DNA of 14,895 nt from Clostridia bacterium. GTDB lineage: Bacteria > Bacillota > Clostridia > Oscillospirales > Acutalibacteraceae. The notes beneath the pieces were generated by a model. That model did not search any database and was not told where the DNA came from. It saw nothing but the letters and a program-made list of their open reading frames with translations. Both the position numbers and the translations under genes were made by a program. Location: contig CAAFXS010000021.1 of assembly GCA_900767025.1 (NCBI GenBank), positions 1 to 14,895 on the forward strand, given 5' to 3'. Below, one piece after another: positions 7,884 to 14,397 of the stretch. Numbering within the stretch: the stretch's first letter is position 1; the number at the start of each line of letters is the position of its first letter.

Positions 7884-7961
7884 AGTTCGTTTTCTCCTTC
7901 ATAAGTCTCGCTACGATAGGCGTATATCCAAGATATAACTTAACAGCCCATAATATGCGGC
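7884..7961 (-). ncRNA. Candidate L21 (rplU) leader RNA
   Basis: The transcript leader between the predicted start near 7961 and the rplU ATG can form a perfect 6-bp hairpin with a 3-base loop (TATATC/GATATA, 7923-7937). An AGCC/GGCT pairing (7945-7962) lies at its 5' end and a CGCCTATCGTAGCGAG element follows it. Ribosomal protein L21 leaders in Firmicutes occupy this place and are thought to mediate feedback by L21. I match it by position and appearance, not by a covariance model. Confidence 0.5.
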
Positions 7962-7967
7962 TTAATG

Positions 7968-7995
7968 ATTATACCATAAAAATTAATATTGTCAA
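7968..7995 (-). promoter_or_regulatory. Consensus promoter of rplU-prp-rpmA
   Basis: On the minus strand a perfect TTGACA (7990-7995) stands 16 bases from a perfect TATAAT (7968-7973), with a TGG extended -10. This is the strongest-looking promoter in the window, as expected for ribosomal protein genes. It is divergent from the rpsO promoter about 90 bases away. Confidence 0.92.
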
Positions 7996-8080
7996 GTGCT
8001 AAATTTGAATTCTTCAAACTGCGTAAGCATAATATAATTGTAATATTAACAAAAAAATCGGTTGATAATAAAAATAATGC

Positions 8081-8109
8081 TTTACAAATGAAATTTGATG
8101 TGTTATAAT
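8081..8109 (+). promoter_or_regulatory. Promoter of rpsO
   Basis: TTTACA (8081-8086), a 17-base spacer and a consensus TATAAT (8104-8109) preceded by TGT, giving an extended -10. The predicted start is near 8116, giving a structured leader of about 105 bases. Confidence 0.88.
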
Positions 8110-8115
8110 CTGTTC

Positions 8116-8205
8116 GCTTAAGGAATTACTCGGTTTCAGGCATACGCTGCAAGGCAGAAACACCATTACCTGCTACTGTGTATTCCGCAAAAAGCGAATA
8201 TCTAC
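8116..8205 (+). ncRNA. Structured rpsO leader, probable S15 autoregulatory element
   Basis: The two ends of the leader pair: GCTT and GGAAT (8116-8126) with ATTCC (8182-8186) and AAGC (8192-8195), enclosing a multibranch region. Inside it GTTTC (8133-8137) and GAAAC flank a CTGC-AAG-GCAG hairpin. Known: S15 represses its own translation by binding structured leaders whose folds differ between bacterial groups. The leader lies directly before the rpsO ribosome binding site, so an S15-binding role is likely but unproven. Confidence 0.55.
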
Positions 8206-8221
8206 AAAGAGGTGAAAAATT

Positions 8222-8497
8222 ATGACACAGGCAGAAAAGCAGGCTATTATCAAGGAGTATGCTACACACGAGGGTGACACAGGCTCACCTGAGGTTCAGG
8301 TTGCTGTTCTTACCACAAGAATTAACGAGCTTACCGAGCATCTCAAGGTTCACAAGAAGGACCACCACTCAAGAAGAGGTCTTCTTAAGATGGTAGGTCA
8401 CAGAAGAAACCTTCTTGTTTATCTTTACAACAAGGATATTGAAAGATACCGTGAGCTTATCAAAAAGCTTGGCATCCGTGATACTCTCGACAGATAA
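8222..8497 (+). CDS. rpsO: Ribosomal protein uS15
   Basis: 91-residue small-subunit protein that binds the 16S rRNA central domain early in assembly. Family landmarks: THEGDTGSPEVQVAVLT at the N-terminus and KDHHSRRGLLKMVGHRRNLL in the middle, which contact the rRNA. AAAGAGGTG lies 7 bases before the ATG. It is a single-gene unit with promoter, leader and terminator, followed by pnp on the same strand in the widely conserved rpsO-pnp order. Confidence 0.98.
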   Translation: MTQAEKQAIIKEYATHEGDTGSPEVQVAVLTTRINELTEHLKVHKKDHHSRRGLLKMVGHRRNLLVYLYNKDIERYRELIKKLGIRDTLDR

Positions 8498-8508
8498 TTT
8501 GTCAGTCA

Positions 8509-8550
8509 GGCAAGTGACAGTTTAGCTGTCACTTGCCTTGTTTACTTTTT
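8509..8550 (+). terminator. Terminator after rpsO
   Basis: A 12-bp perfect stem GGCAAGTGACAG/CTGTCACTTGCC with the 5-base loop TTTAG (8509-8537). The following tract TTGTTTACTTTTT is interrupted, so some read-through into pnp is plausible. I find no strong separate pnp promoter downstream, which would require such read-through. Confidence 0.88.
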
Positions 8551-8556
8551 GTAATC

Positions 8557-8638
8557 AAAGGAGGGGCAGACAATAGTAGTAAATTGAATATACAAAAATT
8601 CGGTTGTATGTTGAATTTATTACTATTGCACCTCCTTT
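8557..8638 (+). repeat. Long stem-loop in the pnp leader
   Basis: An inner arm of 25 bases (8571-8595) pairs with 8604-8628 around an 8-base loop, with 3 departures from perfect pairing, at least one of them a G-U pair. Outside it AAAGGAGG (8557-8564) pairs exactly with CCTCCTTT (8631-8638), with 6 unpaired bases on one side and 2 on the other. The hairpin lies 36 bases before the pnp ATG. CCTCCTTT matches the anti-Shine-Dalgarno sequence of 16S rRNA. It may be a processing site and regulatory leader for pnp. A small palindromic mobile repeat is the alternative. Confidence 0.75.
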
Positions 8639-8673
8639 CATTAAATAAAAATTTTAAGAAATGAGGTAAAACT

Positions 8674-10860
8674 ATGTTTTTCAAAAACTTCAAGGTTTGG
8701 GAAACCGAGCTTGCCGGCAGAAAGCTTACACTTGAAACCGGCAAAATGGCAGGTCTTGCAAACGCAGCTATCCTTGCCCGCTACGGCGAAACAGAGGTGC
8801 TTTGCACAGTAACCGCATCAGCTAAGCCCAGAGAGGGCGTTGATTTCTTCCCGCTTTCAGTTGATTACGAGGAGAAGATGTATTCAGTAGGCAGAATTCC
8901 CGGTTCCTTCCTGCGCCGTGAGGGCAGAGCAAGCGAAAAGGCAATTCTCACATCTCGTTGCATTGACCGTCCTATCAGACCCCTTTTCCCAAAGGATTTA
9001 AGAAATGACTGTTCAGTAGTTGCAACAGTTATGTCTGTTGACGAGGACTGCTCACCTGAAATCACAGCGGCTATCGGCGTATCCGCTGCAATCGCAATTT
9101 CAGATATTCCTTGGGACGGTCCTATTTCATCTGTTAACGTTGGCCTTGTTGACGGTGAAATCGTTATCAACCCAACTCTTGAGCAGAGAGCTAAAACCGA
9201 CCTTACACTTACAGTTGCATCAACTGCTGACCTTGTTGCCATGATTGAGGCAGGCGGTAACGAAATTGACGACGACACAATGTTTGACGCTATTATGGCA
9301 GGCCACGAGGAGAACAAAAAGATTGTAAAATTCATTCAGGGCATTGTTGATGAAATCGGCAAGCCAAAGTTTGAATATGAGTCAAGCGATCCCGATCCTG
9401 AAATTATGGCTGAAATCGAAGAGTTCTGCATTGAGGATGTTAAGAAAGCTCTTGACACCGATGACAAGCTCGTTCGTGACGAGGCTCTTCTTCCTATCTA
9501 CGCCGCTGTTCATGAAAAGTTTGATGAGCGCTTTGAGGGCTGCGAGGCAAAAATTGACGAGATTATGTATCTTGTTCAAAAGCATGTTGTACGCGCTTGG
9601 CTCAAGGACGAGCACAAGAGAGTTGACGGCAGAGGCATTGACGAAATCCGTCCTCTTAATGCAGAGGTTGACCTGCTTGCAAGAGTTCACGGCTCAGGTC
9701 TTTTCACCAGAGGTCAGACTCAGGTGCTTTCAGTAACAACACTGGGTCCTATGAACGACGCACAGCTCCTTGACGGACTCGACGAGCAGACCGAAAAAAG
9801 ATATATCCACCACTACAATTTCCCGTCTTACTCAGTTGGCGAAACAAAGCCTTCAAGAGGTCCGGGCAGAAGAGAAATCGGTCACGGTGCACTTGCCGAA
9901 AAGGCACTTGTTCCCGTTCTTCCGTCAGTTGACGAGTTCCCATACGCAATCAGAGTTGTATCCGAGGTTCTTTCCTCAAACGGTTCAACCTCACAGGGTT
10001 CAATCTGCGGCTCAACTCTTTCACTTATGGCTGCCGGCGTTCCTATTAAAGCACCTGTTGCAGGTATCAGCTGTGGTCTTATCACAGGTGATGAGGGTGT
10101 ATACGGCGACTTTATGACAATGGTTGATATTCAGGGTCTTGAAGATTTCTACGGCGATATGGACTTTAAGGTAGCAGGTACAAAGAAGGGTATCACTGCT
10201 ATTCAGATGGACCTTAAGGTACACGGCCTTACTCCCGAAATCATCAAGGAGGCTTTTGCTAAAACTCACAAGGCAAGAAATTATATTCTTGACGAGGTTA
10301 TGCTCCCTGTTATCAGCGAGCCCAGAAAAGAGCTTTCAAAGTATGCTCCCAAGATGTTCACCCTTACAATTAATCCCGATAAAATCGGTGATGTTATCGG
10401 CAAGGGCGGCAAGGTTATTCAGGAAATTCAGAACGATTACGATGTTAAGATTAACATTGAAGAGGACGGCAGAGTATTCATCAGCGGTGTTGACGCAGAA
10501 AAGTGCCAGGGCGCTGTTAATATTGTTTCTCTTATCGCAACCGACCCTGAGGTTGGCTCCTTCTACAACGGTATCGTTACAAGAATTATGAATTTCGGCG
10601 CATTTGTTGAGATTGCTCCCGGCAAGGAAGGTCTTGTTCACATTTCAAGACTTGATGTTAAGAGAACAGAAAAGGTTGAAGATGTCGTTAATGTTGGCGA
10701 TTCAATCATTGTTAAGTGCATTGAGATTGATGACCAGGGCAGAATTAATCTTTCAAGAAGGGATGCACTCATTGAGCTTGAGGGTATGACACCTGAAAAT
10801 GATATTGACGATGCTCCAAAAAAGCCAAGAAGAGATAATCACCGCGGCGGAAAAAGATAA
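8674..10860 (+). CDS. pnp: Polyribonucleotide nucleotidyltransferase (PNPase)
   Basis: Trimeric 3'-to-5' phosphorolytic exoribonuclease of mRNA decay, 728 residues, a normal length. Domains in order: first RNase PH domain (about 1-210, with GSFLRREGR and RPIRPLFP), an all-helical linker (about 240-310), second RNase PH domain (about 320-540, with the catalytic-site segment GDMDFKVAGTKKGITA), a KH domain with the GKGG turn (about 555-615), and an S1 domain starting at GIVTRIMNFGAFVEI (about 625-695). A basic tail, PKKPRRDNHRGGKR, ends the protein. The ATG lies 7 bases after GAGGT. It follows rpsO, with a terminator and the long leader stem-loop in between. In E. coli, PNPase controls its own mRNA through a leader stem-loop; this leader could allow something similar (inference). 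Confidence 0.98.
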   Translation: MFFKNFKVWETELAGRKLTLETGKMAGLANAAILARYGETEVLCTVTASAKPREGVDFFPLSVDYEEKMYSVGRIPGSFLRREGRASEKAILTSRCIDRPIRPLFPKDLRNDCSVVATVMSVDEDCSPEITAAIGVSAAIAISDIPWDGPISSVNVGLVDGEIVINPTLEQRAKTDLTLTVASTADLVAMIEAGGNEIDDDTMFDAIMAGHEENKKIVKFIQGIVDEIGKPKFEYESSDPDPEIMAEIEEFCIEDVKKALDTDDKLVRDEALLPIYAAVHEKFDERFEGCEAKIDEIMYLVQKHVVRAWLKDEHKRVDGRGIDEIRPLNAEVDLLARVHGSGLFTRGQTQVLSVTTLGPMNDAQLLDGLDEQTEKRYIHHYNFPSYSVGETKPSRGPGRREIGHGALAEKALVPVLPSVDEFPYAIRVVSEVLSSNGSTSQGSICGSTLSLMAAGVPIKAPVAGISCGLITGDEGVYGDFMTMVDIQGLEDFYGDMDFKVAGTKKGITAIQMDLKVHGLTPEIIKEAFAKTHKARNYILDEVMLPVISEPRKELSKYAPKMFTLTINPDKIGDVIGKGGKVIQEIQNDYDVKINIEEDGRVFISGVDAEKCQGAVNIVSLIATDPEVGSFYNGIVTRIMNFGAFVEIAPGKEGLVHISRLDVKRTEKVEDVVNVGDSIIVKCIEIDDQGRINLSRRDALIELEGMTPENDIDDAPKKPRRDNHRGGKR

Positions 10861-10873
10861 TATATAAAACAGC

Positions 10874-10904
10874 AAAACGGCTTGGATTTCCAAGCCGTTT
10901 TTTT
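10874..10904 (+). terminator. Terminator after pnp
   Basis: A 12-bp perfect stem AAAACGGCTTGG/CCAAGCCGTTTT with a 4-base loop runs into further T residues (seven T in all). Because of the A-rich left arm it could also stop the oppositely oriented int1 transcript. It marks the right end of the housekeeping block. Confidence 0.92.
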
Positions 10905-10933
10905 GTTATAAATTATGGTTTGACAAACCGCAA

Positions 10934-12085
10934 TTATGCGCTTTGTATGGTTAAACCCAGGCTTTGAAGATACTCGTTGACCTTTTCAATATTTTCCGAC
11001 TGGAAATTATCAAAGGCACTGCAGTAGGTGTTAAGGGTAATTCGTATATCCGTATGTCCTAAAAGCAGCTGCAAAACCTTAGGCTGCATTCCGCCTTCAA
11101 TGCATCTTGTGGCATAGGTATGTCTAAGTGAATGGCAGGAAACCTTACCGGGAATTGTTTCGTCAATAATGTCATATTTTTTCAGTATTCGGCTAAGCAC
11201 CATATTAACCTGATTTGTGGTTATCATTCCGCCCTTGTCCGAGGTGAACACCAAGCCGTCATCCTTATATTTTATACATTCCCTGAGAATTGCCTTAACA
11301 TCCTCCGTAACGGGAATTTGTCTTTTTCCCGCATAGGTTTTTGTTGTGTCGCTGAGCACTGCCCTGCCCTTATCACCCCTTGATATTGTTCTGTTAACGG
11401 AAACGGTGTTAAAGGTTAAATTAATATCACTGACGGCAAGTGCGTTGATCTCCCCCATTCTCATTCCCGTGAGCATGGACAAAAGCATTTGACTGCTGTA
11501 TTTTATATCTTCATTCTGCAAAACCGTTAAAAGCTTGTTCTGCTCCTCAATAGTAAAAGCTCTGACCTTTTCCGATATTTTCTTTGATTTGGGCTTGCGT
11601 ATGCTGAGCATGGGATTTTTAATGATTATACTTCTCCTTACCGCCTCGTCAAAGGTTTTCTTCAGCAGTCCGTAGTCTTTGTTTAAGCAGGACTGGGAAA
11701 AGCACTGCTGATGCGCAAGGAATTCCTTAATTTGCGATTCCGTTGCCGCCTGAATCGGAACATTATATATAGGCTCCAGCCTTCTGAGAGTTTCGCTGTG
11801 GCAAAAATATGTTGCAGGCTTTATTTCATTGTAGCTGAGCTTGTCATCAAGCATTTGCTTGGCAAGGTGATAAATTGTTATACCGTTTCTGTCAACAAAT
11901 TCCCCTGTATAAATCCTGAATTCAATATTTTTCAGCTTTTTCTGCACATCGGCAGGCGTATCGCCGTATACGGTTTTTCTCTTACGCTTTCCTTTTTCAT
12001 CATAGCCCACCGATATCTGACCCACATACTTATTTTTCTTTTCATTATAATAAATAGTGCCTTCTCCGTTTGCTCTTTTGCTCAT
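10934..12085 (-). CDS. Tyrosine recombinase / integrase (int1)
   Basis: Phage or ICE-type site-specific recombinase, 383 residues from the ATG at 12085. An upstream in-frame GTG at 12094 is less likely because AAGGGG lies 9 bases before the ATG. Domains: an N-terminal arm-site binding region (NGEGTIYYNEKKNKYVGQ, about 5-55), a helical core-binding domain (about 65-165) and the catalytic domain (about 175-370). The catalytic set is complete: Arg209 (TGMRMGE), Lys249, His318 and Arg321 (HSLRHTY), His344 (LLGHTD) and nucleophile Tyr354 (NTYC). It follows the XRE regulator gene by 18 bases in the same operon. Base composition looks close to that of the flanking core genes and less AT-rich than int2, suggesting longer residence. 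Its own attachment site is not identified. Confidence 0.93.
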   Translation of the reverse strand: MSKRANGEGTIYYNEKKNKYVGQISVGYDEKGKRKRKTVYGDTPADVQKKLKNIEFRIYTGEFVDRNGITIYHLAKQMLDDKLSYNEIKPATYFCHSETLRRLEPIYNVPIQAATESQIKEFLAHQQCFSQSCLNKDYGLLKKTFDEAVRRSIIIKNPMLSIRKPKSKKISEKVRAFTIEEQNKLLTVLQNEDIKYSSQMLLSMLTGMRMGEINALAVSDINLTFNTVSVNRTISRGDKGRAVLSDTTKTYAGKRQIPVTEDVKAILRECIKYKDDGLVFTSDKGGMITTNQVNMVLSRILKKYDIIDETIPGKVSCHSLRHTYATRCIEGGMQPKVLQLLLGHTDIRITLNTYCSAFDNFQSENIEKVNEYLQSLGLTIQSA

Positions 12086-12103
12086 AATTTCCACCCCTTA
12101 TTT

Positions 12104-12706
12104 TTAGGACCTTGCGATGCTTTCGTAATCGCACTTGCTTTTGATATAATCAACAACACTGTTGCTTGCCGTAAATAATTCCAAATCAATTTCCCGTTTT
12201 AAGCCCTGCGCATTGTCAATATGACGGTAATAATCACTGACAGTCATACAAAATGCAGTTGAAGAAATCAATTTGTATATATAATCATCATTTAATATTG
12301 CACCCTGAACCTTTTTGCAATTCCCTTTGTAAAGCGAAAAAAAATCGGAATTTTTCATTTCGGGAATCAAGGATGAATAAGCAGGGTTCTTGCTCAAAGG
12401 CTTTTCGGGAGCATTGTGCAGTTTTTCAATAGCTTCACTGCTTAAATTCGTGTAATCGCAAATATACTGAAGCGTTGGATTGTTACTTTTTTCCGAATTT
12501 TCCTTGATAATATAATCTGTGGAAACCTCAAATTTTTCCGCAATATTCAGCAACGCATCAAAGGATATTGTCTTTTTCCCGTTTTCAATATTAGTAATAT
12601 CATTTTGCGACATATTGAACATTTTTCCGAATTCCGTTTGGTTGAGTCCTCGCTCTTTTCGCAAACTTTTTATCCGCATACCGATTGTTTTGTTAATATT
12701 TGTCAT
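12104..12706 (-). CDS. XRE-family (Cro/CI-type) repressor
   Basis: 200-residue DNA-binding regulator. Residues about 8-62 form the XRE helix-turn-helix: RIKSLRKERGLNQTEFGKMF, then MSQNDITNIENGKK, then a helix starting at ISFDALLNIAEKF. The rest, including YTNLSSEAIEKLHN, resembles a C-terminal region often attached to regulators of integrated elements in Clostridia, but I cannot name its function. AAGGAGG lies 5 bases before the ATG. It precedes int1 in one operon, and its promoter carries two identical dyads, so self-repression and control of int1 are likely (inference). No LexA-like protease motif is visible. Confidence 0.85.
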   Translation of the reverse strand: MTNINKTIGMRIKSLRKERGLNQTEFGKMFNMSQNDITNIENGKKTISFDALLNIAEKFEVSTDYIIKENSEKSNNPTLQYICDYTNLSSEAIEKLHNAPEKPLSKNPAYSSLIPEMKNSDFFSLYKGNCKKVQGAILNDDYIYKLISSTAFCMTVSDYYRHIDNAQGLKREIDLELFTASNSVVDYIKSKCDYESIARS

Positions 12707-12721
12707 AATGCCTCCTTGCGC

Positions 12722-12790
12722 TATTGCATTTATTCAATATTTTAATTATTATTGTATTTTTACAATATCACAAAAAGCAAAAATTGTCAA
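12722..12790 (-). promoter_or_regulatory. XRE-int1 promoter with two identical operator dyads
   Basis: On the minus strand TTGACA (12785-12790), 17 bases, then TATTGT (12762-12767) with an extended TGA. Two dyads of the form TATTG-N8-CAATA lie at 12750-12767 and 12722-12739, their starts 28 bases apart. The first covers the -10 box and is symmetric over 7-base arms (TATTGTA/TACAATA); the second lies in the leader. This is the expected layout for a repressor that binds as paired dimers on one helix face and controls its own gene. Confidence 0.78.
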
Positions 12791-12829
12791 TAAAAAAATA
12801 AAAAGCAACAGGATAAACCTGTTGCTTTT
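12791..12829 (-). terminator. Terminator directly after the tRNA-like fragment
   Basis: On the minus strand a 12-bp perfect stem AAAAGCAACAGG/CCTGTTGCTTTT with a 5-base loop is followed by TATTTTTTT. It begins at the last base of the CCA of the tRNA-like fragment, as terminators of tRNA genes do, and would also stop int2 transcription before the XRE promoter. Confidence 0.88.
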
Positions 12830-12843
12830 GGTCGGAGTGACCG
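12829..12843 (-). other. Probable attachment site: 3' end of a tRNA-Pro gene
   Basis: The minus strand reads CGGTCACTCCGACCA and runs straight into a terminator. Read as a tRNA 3' end it gives T-stem bases, an acceptor strand CACTCCG (so position 1 would be C), discriminator A and CCA. A C1-G72 pair with A73 is characteristic of bacterial tRNA-Pro. No 5' part of a tRNA is present upstream; AT-rich DNA and then int2 follow instead. I infer a duplicated attachment core left by integration of the int2 element, with the intact tRNA beyond the right edge. Confidence 0.6.
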
Positions 12844-12989
12844 AAAATTAAAATTTATTTATTGCTGAAAACCGCTTATTTACGAGCTTTTTTCAGTTTT
12901 GCCTTTTCAAATTTTGAAAATCTACCCCTTGAAATACCCCAGTAAGTAAATCAGTATCATGAAAGGAATATTTTATGGGTTGCATTTCA
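12844..12989. other. Noncoding DNA between attachment core and int2, with candidate integrase arm sites
   Basis: No gene is seen. It holds a 17-base dyad TTTTCAAA-T-TTTGAAAA (12904-12920) and two direct copies of TACCCC (12923-12928 and 12935-12940), 12 bases apart. Short direct repeats next to an attachment core are typical of arm-type binding sites for tyrosine recombinases. That assignment here is inference from position. Confidence 0.35.
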
Positions 12990-14147
12990 TTATAATACAT
13001 AATTGTTTAGCTTTGAAATGGCAGAATTGTGCATACTGTTAAATACATCGGCGTATGTATCAAGGGTAATATGAATGTCGGTGTGTCCTAACCAAGTTTT
13101 TAACACAACAGGTGGAACGTCGGCTTCGATACAACGAGTAGCAAATGTATGTCTCAATGCATGTTGACCTCTGGATTCTATATTGCATTTTTCACATACT
13201 CTTTGAAAAAAGCAATTAACCTGTGATGTTGTAATAATTTTATTGTTTTTACTATCATAAAATAATAAACCATATGGATTATCCGGCTGTTTTTCTATAG
13301 CGGTTTTAAGAATTGATTTAAGGCTATCCATTATAGGTATATCTCTTATACCGTTATAGGTTTTTGTTCCGTTTTTAATAAATGATTTATCATCTGCATT
13401 TCTTGAAACGGTTGAGCGTACCTTAATCATACTTGTTTTGAAATCAATATTTTCCGCTTTGAGAGCGTTTACCTCACCCATTCTCATTCCGCTATATAAA
13501 GATATAAGTAGTTGTAGCCTGTAATCATTTCTTCCTTTTGGAGCTTTGTAGTTTTCTAAGTATTCTACAAATCGTTTTTGCTCTTCTTTTGTCAAAGCGA
13601 CTACTTTCCTGTCAGATTTATTGGATTTAGGGCATTTCATATTTCCTGACTGCATAAAGTCTTTCTGTATAATTCCTTTATTGTATGCTAATCTAAATGC
13701 AATACGAATTTGACGATATATTTTAACGATGGTACTGTTTGAATAATGAGTTAATGTTCTAAAAAATAAATCAATATGTGGTTCTGACAATTCCGCTATC
13801 GGTATTTTACCGATAGCACTTTTTTCTATTATTGAGATTGTATATAGATTCCTTGAATATCCTTGTTCGTGGGTATAGTTTTTGTCAAAATCAGATTTAG
13901 CATTTTCTTTTGCCAAATCGGGTATAGTTGCATCAACGTCTATACCCGATTTTTTCTTCTCTAAATCATAAAGAAAATTTTCTGCTTTATCCATACAAAT
14001 GATATCGCTTTGACCATAAAATGATTTTCGTTTTGTTTCTCCGTATTCATTTGTATATACAATTCTGTATTCAAATGTGCCGTTTGAGCGTTTTCTAAAA
14101 GAGCCCTCTCCTTTTTCATTTTTCTTTTGTGTTTTTATCTTTGCCAT
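12990..14147 (-). CDS. Tyrosine recombinase / integrase (int2)
   Basis: 385-residue integrase from the ATG at 14147, which has AAGGAG 9 bases upstream. An in-frame ATG at 14180 would overlap the preceding gene and leave that site inside the coding region. Layout: N-terminal arm-binding region (EKGEGSFRKRSNGTFEYR), core-binding domain (about 80-175) and catalytic domain (about 185-375). The catalytic set is complete: Arg222 (SGMRMGE), Lys262 (TKTYNG), His329 and Arg332 (HALRHTF), His355 (WLGHTD) and Tyr365 (DTYADV). It shares these motifs with int1 but differs over most of its length and is clearly more AT-rich. The excisionase-like gene ends 13 bases upstream, so both are probably expressed together. 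Its 3' end faces the tRNA-like attachment core about 150 bases away, supporting it as the enzyme that uses that site. Confidence 0.93.
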   Translation of the reverse strand: MAKIKTQKKNEKGEGSFRKRSNGTFEYRIVYTNEYGETKRKSFYGQSDIICMDKAENFLYDLEKKKSGIDVDATIPDLAKENAKSDFDKNYTHEQGYSRNLYTISIIEKSAIGKIPIAELSEPHIDLFFRTLTHYSNSTIVKIYRQIRIAFRLAYNKGIIQKDFMQSGNMKCPKSNKSDRKVVALTKEEQKRFVEYLENYKAPKGRNDYRLQLLISLYSGMRMGEVNALKAENIDFKTSMIKVRSTVSRNADDKSFIKNGTKTYNGIRDIPIMDSLKSILKTAIEKQPDNPYGLLFYDSKNNKIITTSQVNCFFQRVCEKCNIESRGQHALRHTFATRCIEADVPPVVLKTWLGHTDIHITLDTYADVFNSMHNSAISKLNNYVL

Positions 14148-14160
14148 AAAAATTCTCTCC

Positions 14161-14397
14161 TTATTTCCAGTATCCATCATTCTGTTTTAAATGTTTTTTT
14201 GAAAAGTAATCAATTAAAGCATGTGCTTCAACTACTTTTATTCTACCAAAATCAGATGACGGAAACTTTGGATCATTGAATAATTTTTGTACTGTATATT
14301 CACTCCAACCAAGCATTTGTTTTAGGTCGGAAATTGTATAGAATTTAACATCACTTGATACATAAATCTTTTTTTGTCTTTCATCCATACTGCTCAT
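14161..14397 (-). CDS. Excisionase-like small helix-turn-helix protein
   Basis: 78-residue DNA-binding protein. The middle, FYTISDLKQMLGWSEYTVQK, followed by LFNDPKFPSSDFGRIKVVEAHAL, is the winged-helix pattern of HTH_17/excisionase-type proteins: a first helix, a recognition helix, then a short wing ending in an aliphatic strand. AAGGAGG stands 5 bases before the ATG. It lies immediately upstream of int2, the usual place for a recombination directionality factor, so a role in element excision is likely (inference). A transcriptional regulator of the element is the main alternative. Its leader contains an inverted pair of TTTGATRT boxes to which it might bind. Confidence 0.75.
   Translation of the reverse strand: MSSMDERQKKIYVSSDVKFYTISDLKQMLGWSEYTVQKLFNDPKFPSSDFGRIKVVEAHALIDYFSKKHLKQNDGYWK

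Noticed and set aside
8584..8612. Separate pnp promoter (TTGAAT, 17 bases, TATGTT)
   Set aside because: Both boxes are weak and lie inside the long stem-loop, so the match may be chance; not called as a feature.
8529..8744. 71-codon minus-strand frame across the rpsO-pnp gap and the pnp start
   Set aside because: It crosses the pnp leader hairpin and antisense pnp codons, has no ribosome binding site and no recognisable protein; an accidental frame.
10917..10929. GGTTTG-A-CAAACC dyad after int1 as an int1 attachment site
   Set aside because: The centre is one base and no second copy is visible in the window; too little support to call it.
12519..12851. 110-codon plus-strand frame over the XRE promoter and terminator
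   Set aside because: It reads antisense through the XRE helix-turn-helix, its promoter and a terminator; no start signal and a low-complexity tail.
14148..14180. Upstream ATG for int2
   Set aside because: It overlaps the excisionase gene and has the strong AAGGAG downstream of it; the ATG at 14147 fits better.
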